A stretch of 39,515 nucleotides of DNA. Origin: Kutzneria sp. 744. Its GTDB lineage: Bacteria > Actinomycetota > Actinomycetes > Mycobacteriales > Pseudonocardiaceae. Position numbers and translations under genes: made by a program. Of the stretch, positions 18,019 through 24,956 are shown piece after piece; positions within the stretch are counted from its first letter, which is position 1; every line of letters starts with the position of its first letter. The stretch covers positions 5,491,669-5,531,183 of the forward strand of contig NZ_KK037166.1 in assembly GCF_000568255.1 (NCBI RefSeq), in the 5' to 3' direction. The notes under the pieces are model-generated. The model was not told the origin of the DNA, ran no database searches, and saw only the letters and a list, made by a program, of their open reading frames with translations.

Positions 18019-18702
18019 ATGACGACGACGCAGCAGATCGCAGCCACCCAGACCGTCAAGCCGGCCAAGGCGCAGACGCCGCTGAGCGGGCTGCTGTCCC
18101 TTGTCCTGGACATCGGCCTGCCGCTCGGCACCTACTACCTGCTCAAGAACGCCTTCGGCGTCGACGTCATCACGGCGCTGATCGTCAGCGGCCTGCTGCC
18201 CGCCGCCCGCACCATCTGGACCACGGTGCGGGCCGGCAAGCCCGACCAGTTCGCGCTGGCGGTGCTCATGCTGACCATCGTCAGCATCCCGATCACGCTG
18301 CTGACCGGGTCACCCACCTTCATGCTGGCCAAGGAGGGCCTCGGCACCGCGGCGCTGGGCATCTACGTCGGCGTGATGGCGCTGCGCAACCAGCCGGTGA
18401 TGACCAAGGCCTTCAAGCCTTTCATCGCCAACAGCGCCAAGAAGGCGGCGGCCTGGGACGAGTTCATGGTGACCTCGCCGGCGTTCCGCACCCTGCTGGT
18501 GCGGGCCAACCTGGTGTGGGCCATCGGTTTTGTCGTCGAGGTGACGCTGCGGCTGGTGATCGTGTTCACGCTGCCGTTCGACACCGCGGTGTGGGCCACC
18601 AACTTCCCGCTGTTCGCCGCCATCGTCGGCTGCTCGGTCGTGCAGCGCCGCTGGCTGGTCCCGGTGGCCAGGATGGTCAACGTCGCCGCCGGCGAGAAGT
18701 GA
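18019..18702 (+). CDS. VC0807-family membrane protein
   Basis: A 227-residue protein with a short Thr/Gln/Lys N-terminal tail and about five or six membrane segments (LSLVLDIGLPLGTYYLL, VITALIVSGLLPAARTIW, FALAVLMLTIVSIPITLLTG, a central pair, and a C-terminal pair ending FPLFAAIVGCSVVQ). It matches the VC0807 family by overall pattern; no function is established. TAGCGT-N7-ATG and the absence of a ribosome binding site suggest a leaderless mRNA. It is convergent with the C1 peptidase gene across a terminator. Confidence 0.75.
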   Translation: MTTTQQIAATQTVKPAKAQTPLSGLLSLVLDIGLPLGTYYLLKNAFGVDVITALIVSGLLPAARTIWTTVRAGKPDQFALAVLMLTIVSIPITLLTGSPTFMLAKEGLGTAALGIYVGVMALRNQPVMTKAFKPFIANSAKKAAAWDEFMVTSPAFRTLLVRANLVWAIGFVVEVTLRLVIVFTLPFDTAVWATNFPLFAAIVGCSVVQRRWLVPVARMVNVAAGEK

Positions 18703-18717
18703 GTGCCAGCAAGGAAA

Positions 18718-18745
18718 ACGGCCCGACCCGGGGAGGTCGGGCCGT
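18718..18745. terminator. Bidirectional terminator
   Basis: ACGGCCCGACC (18718-18728) pairs with GGTCGGGCCGT (18735-18745) around a 6-base loop. On the minus strand it is followed by TTTT. It lies between the convergent VC0807-type gene and the C1 peptidase gene. Confidence 0.8.
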
Positions 18746-18759
18746 TGTCGTGCGCGGGC

Positions 18760-19569
18760 TCAGGTCACGACGCGGATGGTCCAGAAGTCCGAGGACAGGC
18801 TGCGCTCGGTCAGGTACGCGTACGGCATCGTGAAGTGGCCGTTCTGGCCCCAGCTGGTGCCCCACGAGTTGCGGACCAGGAAGCGCTGGCTGTTGTCGTC
18901 GTAGCCAACCGCGAGCACCGCGTGGCCACCCAGCAGCTCTTCCGACGGGCCTGGCATCGGCACCACGCCCGTGCTCGCGACCTGCTGGCTCTCGAAGCTC
19001 TCGTAGACGCTGAAGCCGAAGACGAACGGGTAGCCCGCGGCCAGGCAGCCGCGCAGCTGGTCCAGCGTCGTCGTCACGCGCTGGTAGGTCGTCACCCGGT
19101 TCTTCGACGCGTCCGCGTAACAGGCGTCGCTCGGCCGGGTCGCCTCCCGCGAGCCGGCCGGGAAATGGCCGTTCGCGTCGGCCGCGATGGCCTCGTACGG
19201 CCATTCCGTCTCCGGACAGACCCCCTGCTTGGCGACGCTTTTCACGCCGTCACGGATCTGGGCGCCCGAGTCCGTGCCGACGTTTCCCTCCATTGCCCGC
19301 TCGTTGTAGTAGATGAACAGGCGTGACGGCATGAAGTCGGCCAGCGCCTGCTTGCGCAGCGAGAACTCGAAGGCGCCGGCGATGGCGTTGGCCGTGCAGC
19401 TGCCGATCTGGCCCTGGTCGTAGCAGTCGGGCAGGCCGGCCTTCAGGTCGACGCTGGCCGGCAGATTGGCCACGGCGGCGCGGGGCGCGGCGTACATGTG
19501 GTCCCTGGCGTCGGGAAGGTCAGGAACCCATCCGTAGCGGGCCACGCTCCTCGGTGTCGGACTGTTCAT
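18760..19569 (-). CDS. Papain-family (C1) cysteine peptidase without signal peptide
   Basis: A 269-residue cysteine peptidase. The ATG at 19569 is supported by AGGAGGGG 8 bases upstream; the longer frame to 19626 starts inside the leader hairpin. The active site is complete: Q52 and C58 in DQGQIGSCTA, H216 in GGHAVLAVGYD, and N234 in RNSWGTSWG. The N-terminal W-x-PDLPDARDHMY run is typical of bacterial C1 enzymes. There is no signal peptide, membrane segment or obvious long inhibitory propeptide, so it is probably active in the cytosol or released by another route. A hairpin (CCCGCC/GGCGGG) lies just before its ribosome binding site. Substrates are unknown. Confidence 0.9.
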   Translation of the reverse strand: MNSPTPRSVARYGWVPDLPDARDHMYAAPRAAVANLPASVDLKAGLPDCYDQGQIGSCTANAIAGAFEFSLRKQALADFMPSRLFIYYNERAMEGNVGTDSGAQIRDGVKSVAKQGVCPETEWPYEAIAADANGHFPAGSREATRPSDACYADASKNRVTTYQRVTTTLDQLRGCLAAGYPFVFGFSVYESFESQQVASTGVVPMPGPSEELLGGHAVLAVGYDDNSQRFLVRNSWGTSWGQNGHFTMPYAYLTERSLSSDFWTIRVVT

Positions 19570-19583
19570 GGCGATGTCCCCTC

Positions 19584-19610
19584 CTAGGGCCCGCCGTAAT
19601 CGGGCGGGTA
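19584..19610 (-). promoter_or_regulatory. Leader hairpin before the C1 peptidase ribosome binding site
   Basis: On the minus strand, CCCGCC and GGCGGG pair around CGATTAC directly upstream of AGGAGGGG. It could tune translation or stabilise the mRNA; no further evidence is visible. Confidence 0.35.
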
Positions 19611-19694
19611 CCGCTGACAGGAGCATCGGTAGGGGGCACTGATACGAAACTCGCCCATTAGAGTGTCAGGGGGGTGAAATCACCCGAATACACC

Positions 19695-19740
19695 AAGGGG
19701 CGCCCAGCGGAATGCGATCTCCGGTGGACGCCCCTTTTTT
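19695..19740 (+). terminator. Intrinsic terminator, plus strand
   Basis: AAGGGGCGCCCA pairs with TGGACGCCCCTT (one mismatch) and is followed by a run of six T. It points away from the C1 peptidase gene; the transcript it ends is not identified. Confidence 0.65.
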
Positions 19741-20025
19741 CACATCGTCAATCCCACCGCCGTCACGCCGACGGCAGCCAGCCCGCGAAAACCCGACGGA
19801 CCAGCGTGGGCAGCAGGCCCGAGCTGGCGCGGCGGTGCGCGCCGCCGCGCCGCGGCCCGAGGTCGCCGGCTGCTGAGGGCAGCTCGGCGGCCGGTTCGCC
19901 GACCGGGCGCGCTCCGGGAACGCGTGCACGATGATCTGCACACGGTCGTGTGACCCGTCACGCTGCGGTGGCGGTTCTACACTCAAAGTCGGTCCTCTCT
20001 CGGGCAACGACAGGGGAAGGGCTGC

Positions 20026-20061
20026 GCCGCGGCTCCTGCTGCCACAGGGCCGCGGCTTTTT
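20026..20061 (+). terminator. Intrinsic terminator, plus strand
   Basis: Two copies of the self-complementary GCCGCGGC (20026-20033 and 20049-20056) form a stem followed by TTTTT. It lies in a gap without a plus-strand protein gene, so it may end a small RNA or an attenuated leader. Confidence 0.55.
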
Positions 20062-20203
20062 CGGTGCCGGAATCATGCTCCCGTCACCGCCTGCTGACAC
20101 GATCACCCGATGCCGCAGCGGCCGATCATCGACGACCGGTCGCCCACGGGCGACGAACGGCACGCCGATTTCGCCCTCCACGATCGTCGAAACGCTTCGG
20201 TTC

Positions 20204-20297
20204 ACACTATCGAGTGACTCAAGGACGACGCGCAGATGCACGTGCGCGGCAAATTCCACAAATACCGAACGTCACGACACTATCGAGTGACCCTCAA
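20204..20297. repeat. Repeated ACACTATCGAGTGAC element
   Basis: ACACTATCGAGTGAC occurs at 20204 and again at 20277, 73 bases apart, each followed by a short CTCAA. The core CACT-ATCG-AGTG has inverted-repeat symmetry at its ends. A pair of regulator-binding sites is possible; no regulator is identified. Confidence 0.5.
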
Positions 20298-20347
20298 ATG
20301 AGGTGGACGGTTACCCTCACGCCCGCCTTCTGCAATCGATTGCCGCT

Positions 20348-21127
20348 CTAGGATTTACGCCCCATGGCCCCGTACATCACCGATGCCGCCGCATCCTTCG
20401 GCTCTTCGTCCGGGCGCCAGGCCGACAGCCACACCACCCCCGGCGGCTGAACCTCCCAGCCGTCCAGAAAGCCGGCCACCTGCTCCCTGCTTCGCAGCGT
20501 GATCGTCGAAGTCGCCTTCTTCGCGTACAGGTCCTGCACCTCGTCCGTCGGCGCCGCGTCGCCCGCCCCGTGCGACACCACCAGGAAGCTGCCCGGCGCC
20601 ACCGCGTCCCTCAGGTGCGCCACCGCCTCCCGTGGCCGCTCCTCGTCCTTCACGAACGGCAGCACCGCCAGCAACAGAATCGCCACCGGCTGCCCGAAAT
20701 CCAGCAGATCCGTCGTCTCCGCCATCCGCAGCAGCAAATCCGGCTCCCGCAGATCCCCCTGCACCGCCTCCGTGTTCGGGTCCTCGGTCAGCAGCACCTG
20801 CGCGTGGGCCACCGCCACCGGGTCGTAGTCCACGTACACCACCTTCGATCCCGGCGGCGCCACCTCGTGCGTGTTGCCCACCGTCGGAATCCCCGCCCCG
20901 ATGTCCAGGAACTGCCGGATCCCCGCCTCGCCCAGCTCCCGGACCGCCCGCCGCAGAAACGCCCGATTGGCCCGCACGACCATCGCCGCGTCCCCCGCCG
21001 TGGCGATCATCCGGCGCGCCATCTCCCGGTCCACCTCGAAGTTGTGCGACCCACCCAGCAGGAAGTCGTACACCCGCGCCACATTGGCCCGCCCCGGGTC
21101 CGCCCCGGCCGCCCACCGCTCCGACAT
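20348..21127 (-). CDS. DUF574-family SAM-dependent methyltransferase
   Basis: A 259-residue protein of the actinomycete-specific family formerly called DUF574 (methyltransferase 19). The N-terminal run GRANVARVYDFLLGGSHNFEVDRE is the family hallmark. The SAM-binding motif is in FLDIGAGIPTVGNTHE near residues 93-108, and acidic motif II is in VVYVDYDPVAVAHA. GAGGA lies ahead of the ATG. These proteins are numerous in Pseudonocardiaceae and Streptomyces and their substrates are unknown. The gene is upstream of the non-coding gap and tail-to-head with the disrupted transporter gene. Confidence 0.88.
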   Translation of the reverse strand: MSERWAAGADPGRANVARVYDFLLGGSHNFEVDREMARRMIATAGDAAMVVRANRAFLRRAVRELGEAGIRQFLDIGAGIPTVGNTHEVAPPGSKVVYVDYDPVAVAHAQVLLTEDPNTEAVQGDLREPDLLLRMAETTDLLDFGQPVAILLLAVLPFVKDEERPREAVAHLRDAVAPGSFLVVSHGAGDAAPTDEVQDLYAKKATSTITLRSREQVAGFLDGWEVQPPGVVWLSAWRPDEEPKDAAASVMYGAMGRKS

Positions 21128-21181
21128 CCGGCCATCCTCATCACGCTCTTGGCGTTAGCAGCGCGCGCCGGCCGGAATGTG

Positions 21182-22091
21182 TTACTCGACGTAGGCCTTG
21201 GCTACTCGCATCCACCAGGTGTACTCGGCCTGAAGGCTGCTCCCGTCCTGCGGTTCGTCGACGGCGTCGGTGGTCGGCCGGGGCGCGGCGGCGCCGCGCA
21301 GGCGGGTTTCCGCGGCGGCGCGGAGTTGGGCGGCCTCGGCCACCGCGGCGGTTTCGTCGGCGGGCAGGCCGGCATCATTGCCGCGCCGGAGGGCGGCCTG
21401 TCGGACGGCGGGGTCGAGGTAGGGCTCCAGGCCGAGGCGGAACTCGGACAGCTCGGTCAGCTGCCGGCGGACCCGGTGGTGGGGATCGAGGGCCTTGCCG
21501 GCGGCCACCGTGACCGCGTCGTCGTTGACGGCGCGAAGGGTGCGGTGCAGCGGGCGCAGGGTGAAGAAGATGCGCCAGGCCCGGACCCAACGGCGGACCA
21601 CCGGTCGGCGCGGGCCCCAGACCGGCAGCACGACGCCGAACAGCGCGGGGAAGATGCCGAGCGCGCCCACCGCCGGTGCGGCGGTGCTCAACGGGTCGAG
21701 CTGCCGGAGGCCGAACCAGTCGAGCACCAGCACGACCAACAGGATCAGGTAGCAGGCGACGGGGAAGCAGACGGCCACCGCGTAGCAGCGCAGGCCGCGG
21801 CGCAGCCAGGGCAGGTCGGCCCGGTCGGCCGTTTTCGCCCCCTGCCAGCACTGGTGCACGAGCACGCTGTTGCCGACCAGCGTGGGCACGATGAACACGA
21901 GAAGGAAAACGGCGATCGTCGGCTGCGTGGCGTAGTAGGTGATGAAATCCACCTGGCGTTCGATGTGCACATCGGAAATCGCGAACAGCGCCGCCATCAC
22001 CACAATCGCCGCCGCGTAGCCGGCGAAGACCCAGCGCACCCGACGCCAGGCCACCGCCGGGTCGAAGCGCCAGAAGAAGACCAGAGACAGT
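21182..22091 (-). pseudogene. MAB_1171c-like membrane protein, 3' part, cut by an IS
   Basis: This is the C-terminal three quarters of a membrane protein whose 5' part lies at 23093-23349. It has hydrophobic segments WVFAGYAAAIVVMAALFAI, FLLVFIVPTLVGNSVL, AVAVCFPVACYLILLVVLVL and VGALGIFPALFGVVLPVW, then a cytosolic Arg-rich tail with a helical Ala/Glu/Arg region. Taking out the IS and one AGT copy joins SASAL to SLVFFWRFDPAVAW in one frame, giving 387 residues. The seven-or-so membrane segments plus long tail match the MAB_1171c family of putative transporters. An open frame starting inside the IS (22177) could still make this fragment fused to IS-encoded residues. The family call is by architecture and context. 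Confidence 0.8.
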
Positions 22092-23092
22092 GAGCCTTTC
22101 CGCGTAACTGTTCGTTGCTGTGGGTGATCATGTTGTGCGACCGTGCTCGACGTGAAGGATGACCAGTGCCGCCGCAACGATCGCGCCGATCCGCCAGGGG
22201 CAGAGGCTGATGTTGCGTAGCGCCTTGAAGCTGGTCTTGAGCAGCGAGTTTCCTCGTTCGCCGACCGCTCGTTTGCCGTTGTGGGCCTTGTTGTGGGTCT
22301 TCTGGTCCCCGGTGAGTTCGCCGTCCCGGGGTTTCTTGATCGCGACCGTGATGGTGTCGGCTTCGCCTTCGTAGCCCAGGTCGCCCAGGACCGGGCGCTC
22401 CGCGCCGGTCCAGGTGGCCAGGGCGGGCAGGATCTCGGGATGGGCGCGCAGCGCGGTGGTGTCGTGCTCTCGGCCCGGTCGCACGTCGGAGGTCCACAGT
22501 GGCCAGCCGTCGGGGGCGGTGATGACCTGGACGTTCCCGCCGTGGTTGGCGTGTTTTCCCGACCACCACAGGTCCACGCCGGGGGTGGGTCCGGGGGTGC
22601 GGCAGCGGTCGGTCTCGATCAGCGTGCCGTCGATGCTGATGTGGCCGTGGCCGGCCATCTTCGCGGCCAGCAGGGCCGATTCGAGCGCTGGCGCTTGAGC
22701 CGCCAGGACCGTGAACCCCTCGTCGAGGTAGTCATAGGCGGTGGACCCGCTGATGTGGTTGTCGGTGGCCAGTTGTCGGACGCGGGTGGCGTCCAGGAAC
22801 CAGCGCAGGACGAGAACTGCCTGGTTGAAGGGGCTTAGCGCCCGGGTGCCGGTGCGAGTGCCCCGGCAGAGGCGTTCGGCGTGCAGCAGGCCGGACAGGT
22901 ACAACACGGTCTGGTCGCGTACGGGCAGGGTGGCGGTGTATGTCACACTCATCGGGCGCAGAACCTCTATGAAGTTGATCTCGGAAGGACCACCTTCATA
23001 CCGGGGTTCTGCGTTTTGTGTTGTACCGCAACGGGTTCGGCGTGTCGCCGCACATCCTACGCACTGTCACCAACGGTTACGCGGAAAGCCTC
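22092..23092 (-). mobile_element. IS5-type insertion sequence, 1,001 bp
   Basis: The ends are defined by terminal inverted repeats: left GAGCCTTTCCGCGTAACTGT and right, on the other strand, GAGGCTTTCCGCGTAACCGT, with continued partial match inward. A 3-bp target duplication (AGT) flanks it at 22089-22091 and 23093-23095. Removing the element and one AGT restores the host gene exactly, which confirms both ends. It holds one transposase gene. Element size, 3-bp duplication and DDE_Tnp_4-type transposase fit the IS5 superfamily, possibly its ISL2 group. Confidence 0.93.
22128..22952 (-). CDS. IS5-family transposase
   Basis: A 274-residue DDE transposase filling most of the IS. An N-terminal helix-turn-helix-like region (about residues 40-85, RQLATDNHISGSTAYDYLDEG) precedes the catalytic domain, whose acidic residues are seen in ISIDGTLIET, VLGDLGYEGEAD and the later GERGNSLLKTSFKALRN. 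It looks complete, so the element may be active. Its start lies 140 bases inside the right end. Confidence 0.9.
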   Translation of the reverse strand: MSVTYTATLPVRDQTVLYLSGLLHAERLCRGTRTGTRALSPFNQAVLVLRWFLDATRVRQLATDNHISGSTAYDYLDEGFTVLAAQAPALESALLAAKMAGHGHISIDGTLIETDRCRTPGPTPGVDLWWSGKHANHGGNVQVITAPDGWPLWTSDVRPGREHDTTALRAHPEILPALATWTGAERPVLGDLGYEGEADTITVAIKKPRDGELTGDQKTHNKAHNGKRAVGERGNSLLKTSFKALRNISLCPWRIGAIVAAALVILHVEHGRTT

Positions 23093-23349
23093 AGTGCCGA
23101 TGCCGAGTAGGCCACCTGGAGCGCGTACACCACGGGCGCGGCGATATTCGTGACGCCGGTGATATCGCGCAGCACGGTGATATTGGCCGGCGCGGCCAGC
23201 AACATGCCGGTGGCGCTCGTGAGAATGACGGCGCACAGCGACCAGAGCAGCGGACTTCCCCACCGCCGCCGCAGATCGGGAATCTTGTAGACCAGGACCA
23301 GCACGCCGAGCACGCCGCAGCCCAGATAAACCAGGTTGAAAATTGTCAC
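23093..23349 (-). pseudogene. MAB_1171c-like membrane protein, 5' part, cut by an IS
   Basis: The GTG at 23349 lies 24 bases after the ImmA/IrrE-like gene. The fragment encodes the first 85 or so residues: VYLGCGVLGVLVLVYKIPDL, LLWSLCAVILTSATGMLLAA and the start of a third segment ending SASAL, where the IS begins. Translation then runs into the IS and stops after about five residues (RLSA). See the 3' part at 21182-22091. Confidence 0.85.
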
Positions 23350-23373
23350 GCCCGTCCCCCAGACGAAGCAGAA

Positions 23374-23895
23374 CTAATGTTCCAGAGTCTCCCGCAGCCG
23401 GCGCAGATTCTCCAGGCCCGGCGCCGTCGACTCGCTGACCACGCGGTCCTCGGTCAGCACCGCGAACAGCTCGTCGGCCACCGTCTCGGCCTCGTCCTCC
23501 TCGGCCGCGGTGAAGGTGGTGCGGCCGGCGACGAATCTCGCCATCTTCGGCAGCAGCGTCGGCACGAGCAGCTGCAGGCCGGCGCCGCGGTCGAGTGTGA
23601 TGTGCTCATGGCCGAGCAGGTCGTGCGCGAACTCGTGCAACAGCACCTGGAGCCGGAAGTACCAGCGCGGCGAGGCCGCGCAGATCACCAGATAGCTGCC
23701 GTCGGCCAGCAGCGCCGTCGCCCCCGTGATGTGCGAGTGCGGGAGGCGGGTGAAGCGGATCGCCACCCGCCGCTGGGCCCGGTTCGTCCACACCGCACCG
23801 AGTTGACGGGCCAGCTCCTGATACGTGGTGTCCGCCGTGACCTGAAATTCGGCCGCGACGGAGGCGACAAGCCGCTGTCGCGCGTACCTGTCCAT
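23374..23895 (-). CDS. ImmA/IrrE-like (M78) zinc metallopeptidase-type protein
   Basis: A 173-residue protein with the zinc motif HEFAH at residues 87-91, then HDLLGHEHITLDRG, and an acidic stretch EDEAETVADELF at 133-144 that carries the third-ligand Glu and the family's end-of-domain pattern. ImmA/IrrE proteins classically cleave an XRE-type repressor to switch on neighbouring genes. The XRE gene lies 41 bases upstream, which makes it the likely partner, and the disrupted membrane protein gene is 24 bases downstream. The ATG at 23895 has GAGGTG upstream. Cleavage is inferred from the family. Confidence 0.8.
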   Translation of the reverse strand: MDRYARQRLVASVAAEFQVTADTTYQELARQLGAVWTNRAQRRVAIRFTRLPHSHITGATALLADGSYLVICAASPRWYFRLQVLLHEFAHDLLGHEHITLDRGAGLQLLVPTLLPKMARFVAGRTTFTAAEEDEAETVADELFAVLTEDRVVSESTAPGLENLRRLRETLEH

Positions 23896-23936
23896 CGGAC
23901 ACCTCTTTCCTGGCGGCGTCCGCCATATCGCGATTT

Positions 23937-24665
23937 TCACTCCGGGGCGTCGCTTTCGGCCGGCGAGCCCGGGCGAAACACCCACTCGCCCGGCCCCAGC
24001 CCCGGATCCAACGCGCGAGTGAGGCTCTCCAGCGCCAGTTGTCTCGTCTCCGGACTCAGATCGGGCCGCTCGTTGATTCGCGTCACCAGCGAGATGACGC
24101 CAAGCTCGGCCAACACCCTCAGCTGGGCATATTCGGCGTCGACGCGGGCTGCGTGCTCGTCGTCGAGGAAATACTCCGGCCGCACCCCGAAATGCCAGGC
24201 CAGCCCCAGCAGGTGCTTGAGTTTCGGGTTGACCGCGGTCTGGTCGCGCAGCTCGCGGACGTGCATTCGCGAGATCGTGCCGCAGACGCCGTGCTCGTTG
24301 ATGGCATTGGCCACCTCGCCCGGCGTGTACGGGCCGCGGTCGGCCGGATAGGCGGTGTCGAACAGCGTGGCCAGCGCGGTTCGCCGCCAGCCCGGCCGCT
24401 CGTCCGGCCGGCGTTCCCTTCGGCCGCCGACCAAGGCCGCCGGGTGCACGCCGAGCGCCCCGGCCAGCTGGACCATCACCTCGACCGTGGGATTGTCCTG
24501 CCGGCCGGTGCGCAGGCTGGCGATGTAGGCCTGGTTGATGTCGCCGCCGAGTTCGCGAACCCGTTCCGCCAGCGCGACATTCGTCCACGCGGGCCGGCCG
24601 TCCACCGGGTTCTTGCACAGGTCCGTGAGCACGTCGGCGAATGGCGGACGGTCCTGCTCAGCCAT
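23937..24665 (-). CDS. XRE-family regulator with two helix-turn-helix regions
   Basis: A 242-residue regulator. The ATG at 24665 is preferred over the GTG two codons upstream because GGGAGG lies 7 bases before it. Residues about 5-80 form a first XRE helix-turn-helix (NVALAERVRELGGDINQAYIASLRTGRQDNPTV). Residues about 110-170 look like a second (YTPGEVANAINEHGVCGTISRMHVRELRDQT followed by HLLGLAWHFGVRPEYFL), an arrangement like the EspR type. It heads the XRE-ImmA/IrrE-membrane protein cassette and is the probable controller and possible cleavage target. Confidence 0.82.
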   Translation of the reverse strand: MAEQDRPPFADVLTDLCKNPVDGRPAWTNVALAERVRELGGDINQAYIASLRTGRQDNPTVEVMVQLAGALGVHPAALVGGRRERRPDERPGWRRTALATLFDTAYPADRGPYTPGEVANAINEHGVCGTISRMHVRELRDQTAVNPKLKHLLGLAWHFGVRPEYFLDDEHAARVDAEYAQLRVLAELGVISLVTRINERPDLSPETRQLALESLTRALDPGLGPGEWVFRPGSPAESDAPE

Positions 24666-24956
24666 GATCACACCTCCCGCGCGGGCGATCGTCCATCCGG
24701 GTGGAGTCGACGGTCGCGGATCGGCGCGTTCCCCAGTCGAGCGCGCCTCACCATCTCATGGGTGGCCATCTATTTCTACTGCACTGTCACCCGAACAGAG
24801 CAAGCGGAAACCACAGTTGAAACGATCGTGACCGTACCCCTATGCTCGCGTCCGTGAGTTCGCCTGCACCAGCCGGTCATGCCGGCACGATGGCAAATTC
24901 AGGCGAAATCACGAGCTGGGGGCCGAGGTGACCAGGGGGCAGCTCGGCCCCTGGCG

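Larger units (their letters stand above)
19627..20347. other. Non-coding gap with two plus-strand terminators and a repeated palindrome
   Basis: About 720 bases between the divergent C1 peptidase gene and the end of the methyltransferase gene. The 197-codon minus-strand open frame here has Arg/Pro/Ser-rich, non-conserved content and is not accepted as a gene. Two intrinsic terminators point along the plus strand (19695-19740 and 20026-20061), although no plus-strand gene is recognised, and a 15-bp element is repeated at 20204 and 20277. A small plus-strand RNA ending at 20061 is possible. Confidence 0.5.

Noticed and set aside
19666-20259. 197-codon minus-strand open frame in the gap
   Set aside because: Arg/Pro/Ser-rich, crosses two plus-strand terminators and shows no motif; kept as non-coding.
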